The notes: generated by a model from the sequence alone, not told the origin. A DNA stretch of 64,000 nt from Ensifer sp. LC163 (GCF_001695855.1 NZ_MBSS01000034.1:186001-250000); one strand, 5' to 3'; counted from the first letter of the stretch, positions 24,851-33,593 are shown. Numbers and translations: made by a program.

Positions 24851-25744
24851 TCAAACCAGCATCGACTGCTGGGCGAAGATACCCGCCATCGCGCCGTGCG
24901 ATGATGCCGTGGTGACCGAGGGCATGAGGGGGTTGGCGAGGTCGCCCGCGGCGTAAATGCCGGGCATGCTGGTTTCGCGGCGCTCGTCGACCTTGAGGGC
25001 GATGCCGAGGGGCGTATTGACCGTGGCGAGGCCCAGTGATTCATGCAGGCTTGCGGACGGCTTGTTGCGCGGATGCGCGAACAGGATGTCAACCGCAACA
25101 TTGGCGCCGGTATCGAGCTTGACGTTGGCGGTATGGCCCCCGTGATGGGCGATCTCGATGATCCGGCCATCGACGACAGGTGTGTTGCGGCGCGCCAGAT
25201 CCTCCCGGATATCGGGCGGAATGTCGTGACCATCGGCGAAGAGCGTCAACGTTTCGGTCCAATCGTGGAAGAGCCTGACATGATTGTGCGACTGCGGGCC
25301 GGACCAGACGAGGCCCCAATGCTGGCCGGCGACTTCAAAACCGTCGCAATAGGGGCACGGCACGATGGAGGTGCCCCAGCCTTCGGCAAAGCCCGGAACA
25401 TCAGGCATCTGGTCGGCGACGCCATAGCTCAGGATCAGGCGGCGCGCCCCAAGGCTTTCGCCATCGGCAGTGAGGACAGAGAAATCGTCGATGGTGCCGG
25501 AGATGCTGTCGGCCCGAGCATTGACCAGCCTGACCGTGGGATAACGCGCCAGTTGCTGCCGCGCCTCGGCCAGGATGTCCAGCGGTGGCTTGTGATCGTG
25601 ACCGAGCAGGCCATGCGAGTGGCCGGCGAAGCGATTGCGCGGCAGGCCGGTATCGAGAACGGTGACCTTGCGGCGGGCACGGCCGAGCTGCAGGGCGCCG
25701 GCGAGACCGGCAAAGCTGCCGCCGATGATGATGACGTCATCCAT
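24851..25744 (-). CDS. Thioredoxin-reductase-like NAD(P)/FAD-dependent oxidoreductase
   Basis: 297 residues. The FAD-binding GGSFAGLAGALQLGRAR is at the N-terminus and the redox pair CPYCDG has Cys130 and Cys133. A distal FAD motif, GIYAAGDLANPLMPSVTTAS, lies near the C-terminus. The NADPH-domain glycine motif (GLVWSGPQSHNHVRL) is poor, so electron-donor binding may differ from true TrxB. The ATG at 25742-25744 has GGAG 9 bp upstream. It is transcribed with the upstream Rrf2-like stump from a promoter covered by a palindrome facing tetR. Confidence 0.87.
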   Translation of the reverse strand: MDDVIIIGGSFAGLAGALQLGRARRKVTVLDTGLPRNRFAGHSHGLLGHDHKPPLDILAEARQQLARYPTVRLVNARADSISGTIDDFSVLTADGESLGARRLILSYGVADQMPDVPGFAEGWGTSIVPCPYCDGFEVAGQHWGLVWSGPQSHNHVRLFHDWTETLTLFADGHDIPPDIREDLARRNTPVVDGRIIEIAHHGGHTANVKLDTGANVAVDILFAHPRNKPSASLHESLGLATVNTPLGIALKVDERRETSMPGIYAAGDLANPLMPSVTTASSHGAMAGIFAQQSMLV

Positions 25745-25787
25745 GGTGATAAGCTCCGTGTTGTGGATGGAGGGGATTGGGCTGGGC

Positions 25788-25934
25788 CTAGCGCGAAATA
25801 TCGTCCAGCGATACGCGCTCGAGACGGGCAGCGAGCAGGGCTTCGGCATCGGCGAGAAAGTCGCACATCACTGTGTTGACCGACCGGACGATGCCGCATT
25901 CGATATCGCCGGGCGGCCCGGATTTGGAGGACAT
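25788..25934 (-). pseudogene. Short frame resembling the C-terminal tail of an Rrf2-family regulator
   Basis: A 48-codon frame starting MSSKSGPPGDIECGIVRSVN. Its last part, CDFLADAEALLAARLERVSL followed by DDISR, matches the dimerisation helix and the terminal LADI-like segment of YwnA-type Rrf2 proteins. The DNA-binding half is missing; an in-frame TAG lies just upstream. It precedes the thioredoxin-reductase-like gene by 43 bp. Rrf2 regulators often sit next to such reductases, so this is probably the remains of the original regulator; a genuine small protein cannot be excluded. Confidence 0.45.
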
Positions 25935-25978
25935 CGTTGAAACCTACCCAATGGCTTGCACATTTTAGAAACTGTATG

Positions 25979-26010
25979 GTATCGTAATTCAAGAATTAGG
26001 ATACTGTCAA
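25979..26010. promoter_or_regulatory. TetR-type operator overlapping a sigma-70-like promoter
   Basis: A 26-bp near-perfect palindrome (25979-26004) reads GTATC, G, TAATTCAAGAATTA, G, GATAC. On the minus strand TTGACA (26005-26010) and TACGAT (25981-25986) form a promoter with an 18-bp spacer for the reductase operon. The palindrome covers the whole spacer and -10. On the plus strand TTGCAC (25956-25961) and TATCGT (25980-25985), also 18 bp apart, could drive tetR. Confidence 0.7.
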
Positions 26011-26024
26011 GGACTGGAATTGTC

Positions 26025-26672
26025 GTGACCGAAAACAGCCAGGGCCGACGCGGCCGGCCCGCCAACCAGGCGCTCGGCCAAACGATTGTCGACGCAGCAT
26101 ACGAACTCTTTGTGGAATTGGGTTTTCAAGCGGCGACATTGGACAAGGTCGCCCAGCGAGCGAAGATATCCAAGCTCAGCATCTATCGGCACTTCGAGAA
26201 CAAGGAGGCGCTGTTCAGCGCGGCCATCGCGGCCCGCTGCCATCAGTTTGCACCACAGGCCCTTTTTGAAGGCGTCGAGGGATCGGCCGAAGAGCAGCTC
26301 ATGGTGGCGGGATCATCCCTGCTTCGCACGCTGTTGAGCCCGGACGTCCGCAGTGTCGAAGCCATGGTTATGGCCGACAAGACGAATCAAAAGTCGTTAA
26401 GCAAGCTCCATTACGAAGCCGGCCCCGCCCATGTCATCGCCCAAATCGAGGCCCTCTTGCGTCAGTTGCACGCGAAGGCGGTTCTGAACGTGCCCGATCC
26501 TCTTCGGTCCGCCCGCTTGTTTGCCGCGCTTTTCAAAGGATCCGATCTCCTGATTATCGCACGCTTCGATGAGGCGAGAGCAGAGGACGACAACGAAATC
26601 GAATCCTATTGCCGGTCGGCCGTCACCATGTTCATCGCCGCGCACGGTGGCAACGACCACGCGGGCGGATAA
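26025..26672 (+). CDS. TetR-family transcriptional regulator
   Basis: 215 residues. The N-terminal helix-turn-helix is IVDAAYELFVELGFQAATLD, KVAQRAKISKLSIYRHFENK and EALF. The C-terminal ligand domain resembles the TetR_C AefR-like group (SLLRTLLSPDVRSVEAMVMA). The GTG at 26025 gives MTENSQGRRGRPANQ and is preceded by AAGGA. Divergent from the reductase-like gene, it is the probable repressor of that operon through the palindrome at 25979. Confidence 0.9.
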   Translation: MTENSQGRRGRPANQALGQTIVDAAYELFVELGFQAATLDKVAQRAKISKLSIYRHFENKEALFSAAIAARCHQFAPQALFEGVEGSAEEQLMVAGSSLLRTLLSPDVRSVEAMVMADKTNQKSLSKLHYEAGPAHVIAQIEALLRQLHAKAVLNVPDPLRSARLFAALFKGSDLLIIARFDEARAEDDNEIESYCRSAVTMFIAAHGGNDHAGG

Positions 26673-26948
26673 GCATTTGATTGCTCCGGGCAGCTTGGGC
26701 CGGCGCGCGCGGCCGAGCTTGCACAGATCGCGGCACCTCATCTTTCTCCCAACGATAAAAAGACGCTCGCATCTACCGCGGTCCAAGCTCCGGCCTGGAT
26801 GCGGTCGACGCTTCTCTCCATCGCAGATCCGGCAGCAGTCGGGACAACATTTGATAGATGATGCGACGGTGCCATCCGACGATATGCGATCGGGTCCGGA
26901 ACATCATCGGTACCGCAGCCAAAGCTGAAACTATGTATGTCGATAACT

Positions 26949-27107
26949 AAAGTACCGTCAGCGCGGAAATGTCATGCTACGGGCAATTTTCGTTATATAT
27001 TTCAAAGCGTTGACACACAGAAAAGTGCCGTCAAACCCTAAAAACGAATGACGGTACTTTTTAGAATGCTCTGTCGGATACGAAAAGCACCGTCAAAAGT
27101 ACCGTCA
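26949..27107. repeat. Cluster of five AAAGTRCCGTCA sites (putative integrase arm sites)
   Basis: Sites: 26949-26960 AAAGTACCGTCA (+), 27022-27033 AAAGTGCCGTCA (+), 27049-27060 TGACGGTACTTT (-), 27084-27095 AAAGCACCGTCA (+) and 27096-27107 AAAGTACCGTCA (+). The last two are directly adjacent. All lie 180-345 bp inside the guaA end of the island. Clustered repeats beside an attachment core are typical of arm-type sites of tyrosine recombinases. The gap 26673-27288 contains no gene. Confidence 0.62.
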
Positions 27108-27288
27108 GAGTGATCTGCTACAAGCTGCGAGCTGCGCCAGGCGCTCCGATAAACTTAACGATTTCAATGACTTGATAGGTTTGTCAATTCCATTGATAAT
27201 GTGCCCTGGCTAGCAGCCGGCCCTGCCCGCAAATCATTGTATTTTCTGCGAAATTCTACGCTAGAGCCGCCTATCATCGCCGTTTCCC

Positions 27289-27306
27289 TCACTCCCACTC
27301 GATCGT
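27289..27306 (-). other. Right attachment site within the last codons of guaA
   Basis: The last codons of intact guaA (Thr-Ile-Glu-Trp-Glu, TGA) share TCCCACTCGAT with 24170-24180. Everything after the stop, reading in guaA direction, belongs to the island. Confidence 0.68.
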
Positions 27307-28851
27307 GCCAGGCGGCTTCGAGGTCACGTCGTAGACCACGCGGTTGATGCCACGGACCTCGTTGATGATGCGCGTTGCCGCGCGGCCGAGGAATTCCATG
27401 TCGTAGTGGTAGAAGTCCGCCGTCATGCCGTCGACCGAGGTGACGGCGCGCAGCGCACAGACGAACTCGTAGGTGCGGCCGTCGCCCATCACGCCGACCG
27501 TCTGGACCGGCAGCAGCACGGCGAACGCCTGCCAGATGGCGTCGTAAAGGCCGGCCTTGCGGATCTCATCGAGATAGATCGCGTCGGCTTCGCGCAGGAT
27601 CTCGAGCTTCTCGCGGCTGATGCCGCCCGGGCAGCGGATGGCGAGGCCCGGTCCCGGGAAGGGATGGCGGCCGATGAAGCTGTCGGGCAGGCCGAGTTCG
27701 CGGCCGAGCACGCGGACTTCGTCCTTGAACAGCTCGCGCAGCGGCTCGACCAGCTGCATGTTCATGCGTTCCGGCAGGCCGCCGACATTGTGGTGCGACT
27801 TAATCGTCACCGACGGACCGCCGGTGAAGGAAACGCTTTCGATAACGTCGGGGTAGAGCGTGCCCTGGGCAAGGAAATCCGCGCCGCCGAGCTTCTTTGC
27901 CTCTTCCTCGAACACCTCGATGAACAGCCGGCCGATGATCTTGCGCTTGGTTTCCGGATCGCTGACGCCTTCCAATTCGCCGATGAAGCGGTCGGAGGCA
28001 TCGACGTGCAGGAGGTGCAGGTTGTAGTGCTCCTGGAACATCGAAACGACGTTCTTCGCCTCGTCCTTGCGCATCAGGCCATGGTCGACGAGGATGCAGG
28101 TCAGTTGGTCGCCGACCGCCTCGTGGATCAGGAGGGCCGCGACCGAGCTGTCGACGCCGCCCGAAAGCGCGCAGATCACCTTCTTGTCGCCGACCTGTTT
28201 GCGGATCGCGTCCACCGCCTTGGCGCGGTAGGCCGACATCGACCAGTCGCCCTTGATGCCGGCGATCTTGTGGACGAAGTTGGCGATCAGCTTGGCGCCG
28301 TCGGGCGTGTGCACCACTTCCGGGTGGAACTGCACGGCGTAGTATTTGCGCTTCTCGTCGGCGATAAAGGCAAAGGGGGCGTTGGCGGAGGTCGCCACGA
28401 CCTCAAAGTCCTCGGGGATCGCCGTCACGCGGTCGCCATGCGACATCCAGACCTGGTGGCGCGAGCCAAGGGACCAGACGCCGTCGAACAGTGCGCAGTC
28501 CTTTTCGACCTCGAGGAAGGCGCGGCCGAATTCGCGGTGGTGGCCGCTTTCGACCTTGCCGCCGAGCTGGGCGCACATGGTCTGCTGGCCGTAACAGATG
28601 CCGAAGACCGGCAGGCCGGAATCGAAGATCACCGACGGAGCGCGTGGCGAGCCGATGTCGAGGGTGGAGGCCGGGCTGCCGGAGAGGATGACGGCCTTCG
28701 GCTTCAGCCGCTGAAAACCTTCTTCCGCCGACTGGAACGGCACGATTTCGCAATAGACACCGGATTCGCGCACGCGCCGGGCGATGAGCTGCGTCACCTG
28801 GCTGCCGAAATCGACGATGAGAACGGTGTCGGGATGGGCTGTCTGGGTCAT
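27289..28851 (-). CDS. guaA: GMP synthase (glutamine-hydrolysing)
   Basis: 520 residues. It converts XMP to GMP using ATP and glutamine. The N-terminal class I amidotransferase domain has the nucleophile Cys86 in [10 protein letters not shown], and a His in QFHPEV. The central ATP-pyrophosphatase domain has the P-loop [15 protein letters not shown]. The C-terminal dimerisation domain ends KPPGTIEWE. The full length shows that island integration left the gene intact. Its own downstream flank, including the likely terminator, is now 3.1 kb away. Confidence 0.99.
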   Translation of the reverse strand: MTQTAHPDTVLIVDFGSQVTQLIARRVRESGVYCEIVPFQSAEEGFQRLKPKAVILSGSPASTLDIGSPRAPSVIFDSGLPVFGICYGQQTMCAQLGGKVESGHHREFGRAFLEVEKDCALFDGVWSLGSRHQVWMSHGDRVTAIPEDFEVVATSANAPFAFIADEKRKYYAVQFHPEVVHTPDGAKLIANFVHKIAGIKGDWSMSAYRAKAVDAIRKQVGDKKVICALSGGVDSSVAALLIHEAVGDQLTCILVDHGLMRKDEAKNVVSMFQEHYNLHLLHVDASDRFIGELEGVSDPETKRKIIGRLFIEVFEEEAKKLGGADFLAQGTLYPDVIESVSFTGGPSVTIKSHHNVGGLPERMNMQLVEPLRELFKDEVRVLGRELGLPDSFIGRHPFPGPGLAIRCPGGISREKLEILREADAIYLDEIRKAGLYDAIWQAFAVLLPVQTVGVMGDGRTYEFVCALRAVTSVDGMTADFYHYDMEFLGRAATRIINEVRGINRVVYDVTSKPPGTIEWE

Positions 28852-28945
28852 GTCGGGCCTTCAAACAAGCTTGATCATGGCGAGCCTTTAATGAAAGCCC
28901 GTCTTCTGCGCAACGATTAGATTGCACCCGGACAATCCCGGGCTT

Positions 28946-29584
28946 TCAGAGCCGGACTTCTCCAGTGCCGATCGCGGTCTCAAGGCTGTCGATGACGCCA
29001 GCAAGCTTCTCGTCGATGACGTGAAGATACTCCGTCCAGTCGTTGACGTGCTTGAGCTCCGCCTTGCCGTCGGAAATACCGCGAAGCGCAATGAGCGGTA
29101 CGCCAAAGGATTGGCAGGCGCGCAACACCGCATAGGTCTCCATCTCGACCATGTCGGCGTCGATGCCGTCATAGGCGGGGCCCGAGACAATGTTGGCGCC
29201 GGTCGAGAGCTTGGCCTCCTTGATGCCGGGAATGCGGTGCGGCAGCGAAACGACGGCGGGAAGATCGAGAAACGGCGTTGCTCCCTTCTCGAAGCCGAGC
29301 GCCGAGGCGTCCATGTCGCGGTAGCCGACCGATATCGCCTGATAGACTTCGGTCTGCTCGAGTTTGGCGGCACCCGCCGAGCCGAGCGAGACGACGAGAT
29401 CGGGAAGGCTGTCCTTGGCGGCAAGGCCGGCCAGCGCCTTCGTCAGGGTGACGGCGGCCTCGACCGGTCCGACGCCGGTCATCAACGGTGCGATCCGCGC
29501 CTTCAGATGAGGGCCGTATTCGGCATCGACCGCCATGACATAGAGAACCTTGCGGCCGGCGACGTCCTTCATTTCAAAATTCAT
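28946..29584 (-). CDS. mtnN: 5'-methylthioadenosine/S-adenosylhomocysteine nucleosidase-like protein
   Basis: 212 residues of the PNP/UDP phosphorylase superfamily. LYVMAVDAEYGPHLKARIAP holds the N-terminal catalytic Glu, MVEMETYAV the substrate-ribose Glu, and RGISDGK the catalytic Asp. MTAN removes adenine from methylthioadenosine and S-adenosylhomocysteine. The start overlaps the stop of the upstream thioesterase gene (ATGA). It lies 94 bp before guaA on the same strand, grouping two purine-salvage steps. Confidence 0.88.
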   Translation of the reverse strand: MNFEMKDVAGRKVLYVMAVDAEYGPHLKARIAPLMTGVGPVEAAVTLTKALAGLAAKDSLPDLVVSLGSAGAAKLEQTEVYQAISVGYRDMDASALGFEKGATPFLDLPAVVSLPHRIPGIKEAKLSTGANIVSGPAYDGIDADMVEMETYAVLRACQSFGVPLIALRGISDGKAELKHVNDWTEYLHVIDEKLAGVIDSLETAIGTGEVRL

Positions 29585-30033
29585 CCTTCGATACCCTCGC
29601 GTCCGCGGATGACCATCATCGTGCCGGTCATCGAGGCGATCAGCTTGGCCGGCCCGTCGGAGCGGATCGCGTAGCCGCGCCCGTCGGAGACGATGATGGT
29701 CGTGCCCGGCTTGGTGACCTCGCCGCGAAACAGGAAGCGCTCGCCGCGCCCCGGCGACAAAAGGTTGACCTTGAATTCGATCGTCAGGATCGAGGCGTCG
29801 GGATCGATGACGGAATAGGCGGCGTAGGTGCCGGCCGAATCGAGCGCTGCGGAGATCACGCCCGCATGCAGGAAACCGTGCTGCTGCGTCAGCTTCTCGT
29901 CGAAGGGCAGTTCGATCTCGACCGTGCCCTGCTCGACCAGCGTCAATTCCGCGCCGATCGTTTCCATGGCCGCCTGTCGTGCGAAGCTTTCCCTTATGCG
30001 TCTGCGGAAATCTGGGGGATCGCTCTCGTCCAT
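29581..30033 (-). CDS. PaaI-family hotdog-fold thioesterase
   Basis: 150 residues with the hotdog fold. QQHGFLHAGVISAALDSAGT contains the HGxxHxG-like catalytic loop of PaaI enzymes, and TIEFKVNLLSPGRGERFLFR the central strand. It probably hydrolyses an acyl-CoA. Translationally coupled to mtnN by a 4-bp overlap. Confidence 0.92.
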   Translation of the reverse strand: MDESDPPDFRRRIRESFARQAAMETIGAELTLVEQGTVEIELPFDEKLTQQHGFLHAGVISAALDSAGTYAAYSVIDPDASILTIEFKVNLLSPGRGERFLFRGEVTKPGTTIIVSDGRGYAIRSDGPAKLIASMTGTMMVIRGREGIEG

Positions 30034-30122
30034 CAGTCAACACGGCCTTGGTTGTCGTGGGAGGCCCATTGCCTCCCCTATCGATCGACGGACAGTGGCA
30101 CGGCCGCACCGGTGCGACAAGC

Positions 30123-30590
30123 TCAATTCATGAGGAAAATCGAGCCGTTGAGCACCGTCGCGAACGCCACCCAGGCGAGATATGGCAGGAACAGCAGAGC
30201 CGAAGCGCGGTCCCTGCGCCAGCTTGCGGCGATGACGCCGGCGATCGCGATCAGCAGCGCGATGATGACGATCAATGCCGACGAGATGTCCTGCATGCCG
30301 AAGAACAGCGGCGACCACAGGAAGTTGAGGATCATCTGTGCGAGCCACAATCACATCGCGGCGGTGCGGCGGTGGTCAAGAAACAGGCGGCGCCGACAAT
30401 GCCGATCATCACGTAGAGGATCGACCAGACCGGGGCGAAGACCCAGTTGGGCGGATTGAAGGCCGGTTTTGCCAGCGACCGATACCATTCGCCGGGGATG
30501 TTGTTGTAGCCGATGAGAAGGCCCAGACCGAGAACGGCTACGACGAAGACCGCGTATACGATGGTTTTGTTCTTGGCATCGGCAGATAGA
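30123..30590 (-). pseudogene. tspO: tspO (TspO/MBR tryptophan-rich sensory protein), frameshifted
   Basis: The N-terminal half (GYNNIPGEWYRSLAKPAFNP, then PNWVFAPVWSILYVMIGI) and the C-terminal half (WLAQMILNFLWSPLFFG, then FLPYLAWVAFATVLNGSIFL) are both clearly TspO but lie in different frames. The shift occurs near 30350-30365. There is also no ATG, GTG or TTG in frame near the expected N-terminus, around 30590. TspO is a five-helix membrane protein that binds tetrapyrroles. Either the gene is dead or the assembly has an indel here. Confidence 0.75.
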
Positions 30591-30658
30591 GCGCCCGTGA
30601 GTGCTTTCCAGCGGGGATGGCTGTTTCGAAGCGCCCATGCGCCACCTATATCTCTGCC

Positions 30659-31213
30659 ATGAAAAGCTTTCGCCGCATCGACATCCGGCCAGCCGAACCG
30701 GACGACATCATGATGATCGCCTCCGTCATCGTCGAAACCTGGCGATCGACCTTTCGCGGGCTGATCTCCGATGCCTATCTCGATGCCATGAGCATCGAGG
30801 AACAGGCGCTGCGCCATGCCAGGCGCATGCGCGTTGCCGACGTCTTCCATCTGGTTGCCGTCGACATGGGCACCAACAGGGTGATCGGCTTTGCCAATTA
30901 TGGAAAAGCCCGCTCGATGCCGCCGCGTTTCGACCGCGAGCTCTATGCGCTCTATATCCTCAAGGACTTTCAAGGCGCGGGCATCGGCTCGGCGCTCGTG
31001 CGGAGCGTCGCGGCCCATTGCCGGGAGCTGGGCGGGGCGTCGCTGTTTGCCTGGGTGCTTTCCACCAACCCGAACAGGGCGTTTTACGAGCGTCTGGGCG
31101 CCGTCGCGGTCGGCCAGGGGCAGGTGAGCCTCGGCGGGGAGAACCACGACCAGACCGCCTATCGATGGGACAATCTGGCAAAGCTCGCCGGCGAGGGCCG
31201 GTTTTCAGCCTGA
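30659..31213 (+). CDS. GNAT-family N-acetyltransferase
   Basis: 184 residues from MKSFRRIDIRPAEPDD. The acetyl-CoA-binding motif is FQGAGIGSALVRSVAAHCRE, preceded by ALYILKDF and followed by STNPNRAFYERLGA. The substrate is unknown. The same frame opens 42 bp earlier at 30617, also without a convincing ribosome site; the shorter form was chosen because the domain begins immediately. Confidence 0.88.
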   Translation: MKSFRRIDIRPAEPDDIMMIASVIVETWRSTFRGLISDAYLDAMSIEEQALRHARRMRVADVFHLVAVDMGTNRVIGFANYGKARSMPPRFDRELYALYILKDFQGAGIGSALVRSVAAHCRELGGASLFAWVLSTNPNRAFYERLGAVAVGQGQVSLGGENHDQTAYRWDNLAKLAGEGRFSA

Positions 31214-31222
31214 GACCCATTG

Positions 31223-32332
31223 TCAGCTGCGAGCGAGCCGGACGATATGCTGGTCCCAGGCGACCCGGTTCGGGTGATCCTTGAAGCGGCCGTCATAGGA
31301 CGACACGGCAAAACCGTGATCGGCGGCGGCGACGCCGGCAGCATCGGCAACGCGCTGTTCCTTTAGCACTGCGCCGGTGCGGGCATCGAGTGTCACGGCG
31401 ATGCCGCCCTTGGGCGAGGTGAGGCCGATCAGTCCTTCGTGGCGGTTGACGGCGATGGCGCCGACATAGTTGGCGAGCGCCTCCGTCGTGCTTTCTGGCA
31501 GCGACACGAAGGCGAGATCTTCGCCATGCGAGAAATGACCGACGAGCGGCGGCAGGTCGTCGCGCGCCCCCTCGTACTGGCAGGCAAACCAGATCTCGCC
31601 TTTCGGGCCGATATCGACGTGGCGGGTGGAAAGCCGGCTGAGCTCGCCAGGCAGCGTGTGCTTCTGGATCAGGGCGCCGGTCTCGGTATCGACCAGCGTC
31701 AGGCTCGGTTCCATATGGTCGAGATTGAGCTTGGTACGGCCGAAATCCGGATGGGTCTCGATGCCGCCATTGGCGATGACGAGCATCCGTCCATTGGCGG
31801 AAAGCGTCATGTCGTGCGGGCCGATGCCGTAGGTCGGAAATTCGCCGATGCGGGCAAAGCGCCTGGTGCCGTCGTAGATGCCGATCATGCCTCGATTGGC
31901 GGCAAAGTCGTTTTCGGTTGCGTAGAGCAGGCGGCCGTCGGCGGAAAAGCAGCCATGGCCATAGAAGTGCCGGCCGTCGGCGGCGGCAATGACCACCGGC
32001 TCGGCGCGGCCGTCGGTCGCTAGGATCATCGCATAGGTGCCGGGGCGGCGGGCGAAGGCCACCATCCGTTTGCTGGCCGCGGAATACGCCATGCCGTGCG
32101 CGCGTGCCGGCAGCGCCGTGCGCTCGACGATCTCGCCGGCCTCCGTCAGCGTCGCAACGCCATAGCTTCCGTCCGGCGCCATGAAAGCGGAGGCAAAGAC
32201 CGCGTCGGCGCGCTCAAGGGCAAAGGCGCCGCGAGCGCCGAGCGTCGCCACCCAGGCGGCGCCGGCCATCTTGATGAAATTGCGTCGGTCGATCAGACCC
32301 GTGGTGGCGCGCATGCCATTCTCGCCTGCCAT
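31223..32332 (-). CDS. DUF1513 beta-propeller-like periplasmic protein of an imelysin locus
   Basis: 369 residues. A twin-arginine-like signal (DRRNFIKMAGAAWVATLGAR) indicates Tat export to the periplasm. The body has repeated beta-propeller-like strands (SFAS-like blades such as GRLLYATENDFAANRGMIGI and GEIWFACQYEGARDD). DUF1513 genes regularly accompany imelysin and di-haem oxidase genes in iron-linked loci, as here, though a CorA gene lies between. Biochemical function unknown. Confidence 0.88.
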   Translation of the reverse strand: MAGENGMRATTGLIDRRNFIKMAGAAWVATLGARGAFALERADAVFASAFMAPDGSYGVATLTEAGEIVERTALPARAHGMAYSAASKRMVAFARRPGTYAMILATDGRAEPVVIAAADGRHFYGHGCFSADGRLLYATENDFAANRGMIGIYDGTRRFARIGEFPTYGIGPHDMTLSANGRMLVIANGGIETHPDFGRTKLNLDHMEPSLTLVDTETGALIQKHTLPGELSRLSTRHVDIGPKGEIWFACQYEGARDDLPPLVGHFSHGEDLAFVSLPESTTEALANYVGAIAVNRHEGLIGLTSPKGGIAVTLDARTGAVLKEQRVADAAGVAAADHGFAVSSYDGRFKDHPNRVAWDQHIVRLARS

Positions 32333-32397
32333 TTTGTCGGACCGGCAGCAGAATTCCGCCGCCGGTCCTTGTCGCTACGATGTAGCAGATTGCTCTT

Positions 32398-33387
32398 TCA
32401 GAGCCAGCCCCGCCGCTTGAAGTAGAGGAAAGGCACGATCGCCGAAAGCACCATCAGTGCCAGGGCATAGGGGTATCCGAACCGCCATTGCAGCTCGGGC
32501 ATGATCTCGAAGTTCATGCCGTAGATCGAGGCGACCAGCGTCGGCGGCAGGAACACCACGGCGGCGACCGAGAAGATCTTGATGATCTGGTTCTGCTCCA
32601 GATTGATCAGGCCGAGCGTCGCGTCGAGCAGGAAGTTGATCTTGTTCGACAGGAACAGCGCGTGGTCGCCGAGCGACGTCGCATCGCGCTGGATCAGCTT
32701 GATCCGCTGCCGGCTTTCCTTTGCCGCTTTGCGCGGGCCGATGCCTTCGAGCGCCACATGATAGGCGACGAGCCGACCGATGCTGACCAGGCTTTCGCGG
32801 ATGATCGTCAGAAGGTCGCCCTTCTGGCCGATCTGCTCGATCAGCGACTGCAGGTCGCGCGTCTTCTTCGTGGCGCTGGCATTGGTCTTGCGGAACACTT
32901 CGCGCGAAATGCCGTCGACCTCGCTGCCGGCCCGCTCCAGCGCGTCGGCGGTGCGGTCGATCATCGCTTCGAGAAGCCCCAGCATGGCCAGTTCACCCGT
33001 TTCACAGCCCTGGCCGTTGGCCTTCTGCAGCCGGTTGGCATAGGTCTGGAACGGCTTCGGGTCGGCATGGCGAACGGTCACGAGCGTCACGCCCTTGACG
33101 ATGAAGGTCACGGGGACCTTGACCGGATAGTCGCTGTCGAGCTTGGCGACGGCCGTCATGGTCATGAACTGCGCGCCGTCTTCCTGATAGAGCCGGTCGG
33201 ACAGCTCGATTTCCTGCATCTCGTCGCGGGTCGGGATTTCGATGCCGAGTTGGCCCTCGACCAGTCGGGTCTCCTCAACGGAGGGATTGAGCAGATCGAA
33301 CCAGATAACCGGCGTCGGAGAGGCAAGGCTGTCGAGCATATCGACGAGCACGAGGTGGCTGTTCTGGCTTTTGTAGATGCGCAGCAT
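32398..33387 (-). CDS. CorA-family magnesium/divalent-cation transporter
   Basis: 329 residues. A long cytoplasmic alpha/beta funnel is followed by two C-terminal transmembrane helices. The signature YGMNFE after the first helix (FSVAAVVFLPPTLVASIYGM) is the GMN selectivity motif. The start at 33387 (MLRIYKSQNS) has GGAG 8 bp upstream; 33411 is an alternative. It lies between imelysin and DUF1513 genes on the same strand, so it could move divalent iron or balance magnesium in that context. Confidence 0.93.
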   Translation of the reverse strand: MLRIYKSQNSHLVLVDMLDSLASPTPVIWFDLLNPSVEETRLVEGQLGIEIPTRDEMQEIELSDRLYQEDGAQFMTMTAVAKLDSDYPVKVPVTFIVKGVTLVTVRHADPKPFQTYANRLQKANGQGCETGELAMLGLLEAMIDRTADALERAGSEVDGISREVFRKTNASATKKTRDLQSLIEQIGQKGDLLTIIRESLVSIGRLVAYHVALEGIGPRKAAKESRQRIKLIQRDATSLGDHALFLSNKINFLLDATLGLINLEQNQIIKIFSVAAVVFLPPTLVASIYGMNFEIMPELQWRFGYPYALALMVLSAIVPFLYFKRRGWL

Positions 33388-33593
33388 TTTGGGCTCCATA
33401 GGGCGAGTCATCCGACCGCCACGAAGCCCTGATCAATCAGGACCGAGCGGTCGTGAGCATGAAGGCTCGACTTCGACTGTCGGGGTTCATTGCAAGTTGA
33501 TCCTTGTGGTGAAACGTGCCCGCGAGAGCGGACACGAGAGCGCTTTGCGCCCAAACGGAGGGATTGTCAACACCTTGGCTGGTGGCTGCCTGT

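Larger units (their letters stand above)
24166..27306. mobile_element. Integrated mini-island at the 3' end of guaA, no integrase gene seen
   Basis: The insertion is bounded by direct repeats of the last guaA codons. It has repeated AAAGTRCCGTCA sites near both ends and carries a TetR gene, a broken Rrf2-like stump and a thioredoxin-reductase-like gene. The likely original guaA terminator lies outside the left repeat. The guaA 3' end is a known target of tyrosine-recombinase islands. No integrase, relaxase or conjugation gene could be found in the 3.1 kb, so it is either a decayed island or an element moved by an integrase from elsewhere. Confidence 0.65.

Noticed and set aside
25043-25879. 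A 278-codon plus-strand frame over the thioredoxin-reductase-like gene
   Set aside because: Antisense to a gene with clear FAD and CxxC motifs.
27406-28920. A 504-codon plus-strand frame over guaA
   Set aside because: Antisense shadow of guaA; no start context or recognisable domain.
30332-31147. A 271-codon minus-strand frame covering a GNAT gene and the first half of tspO
   Set aside because: Only its last ~80 codons are TspO; the rest is antisense to the GNAT gene. Treated as a frameshifted tspO instead.
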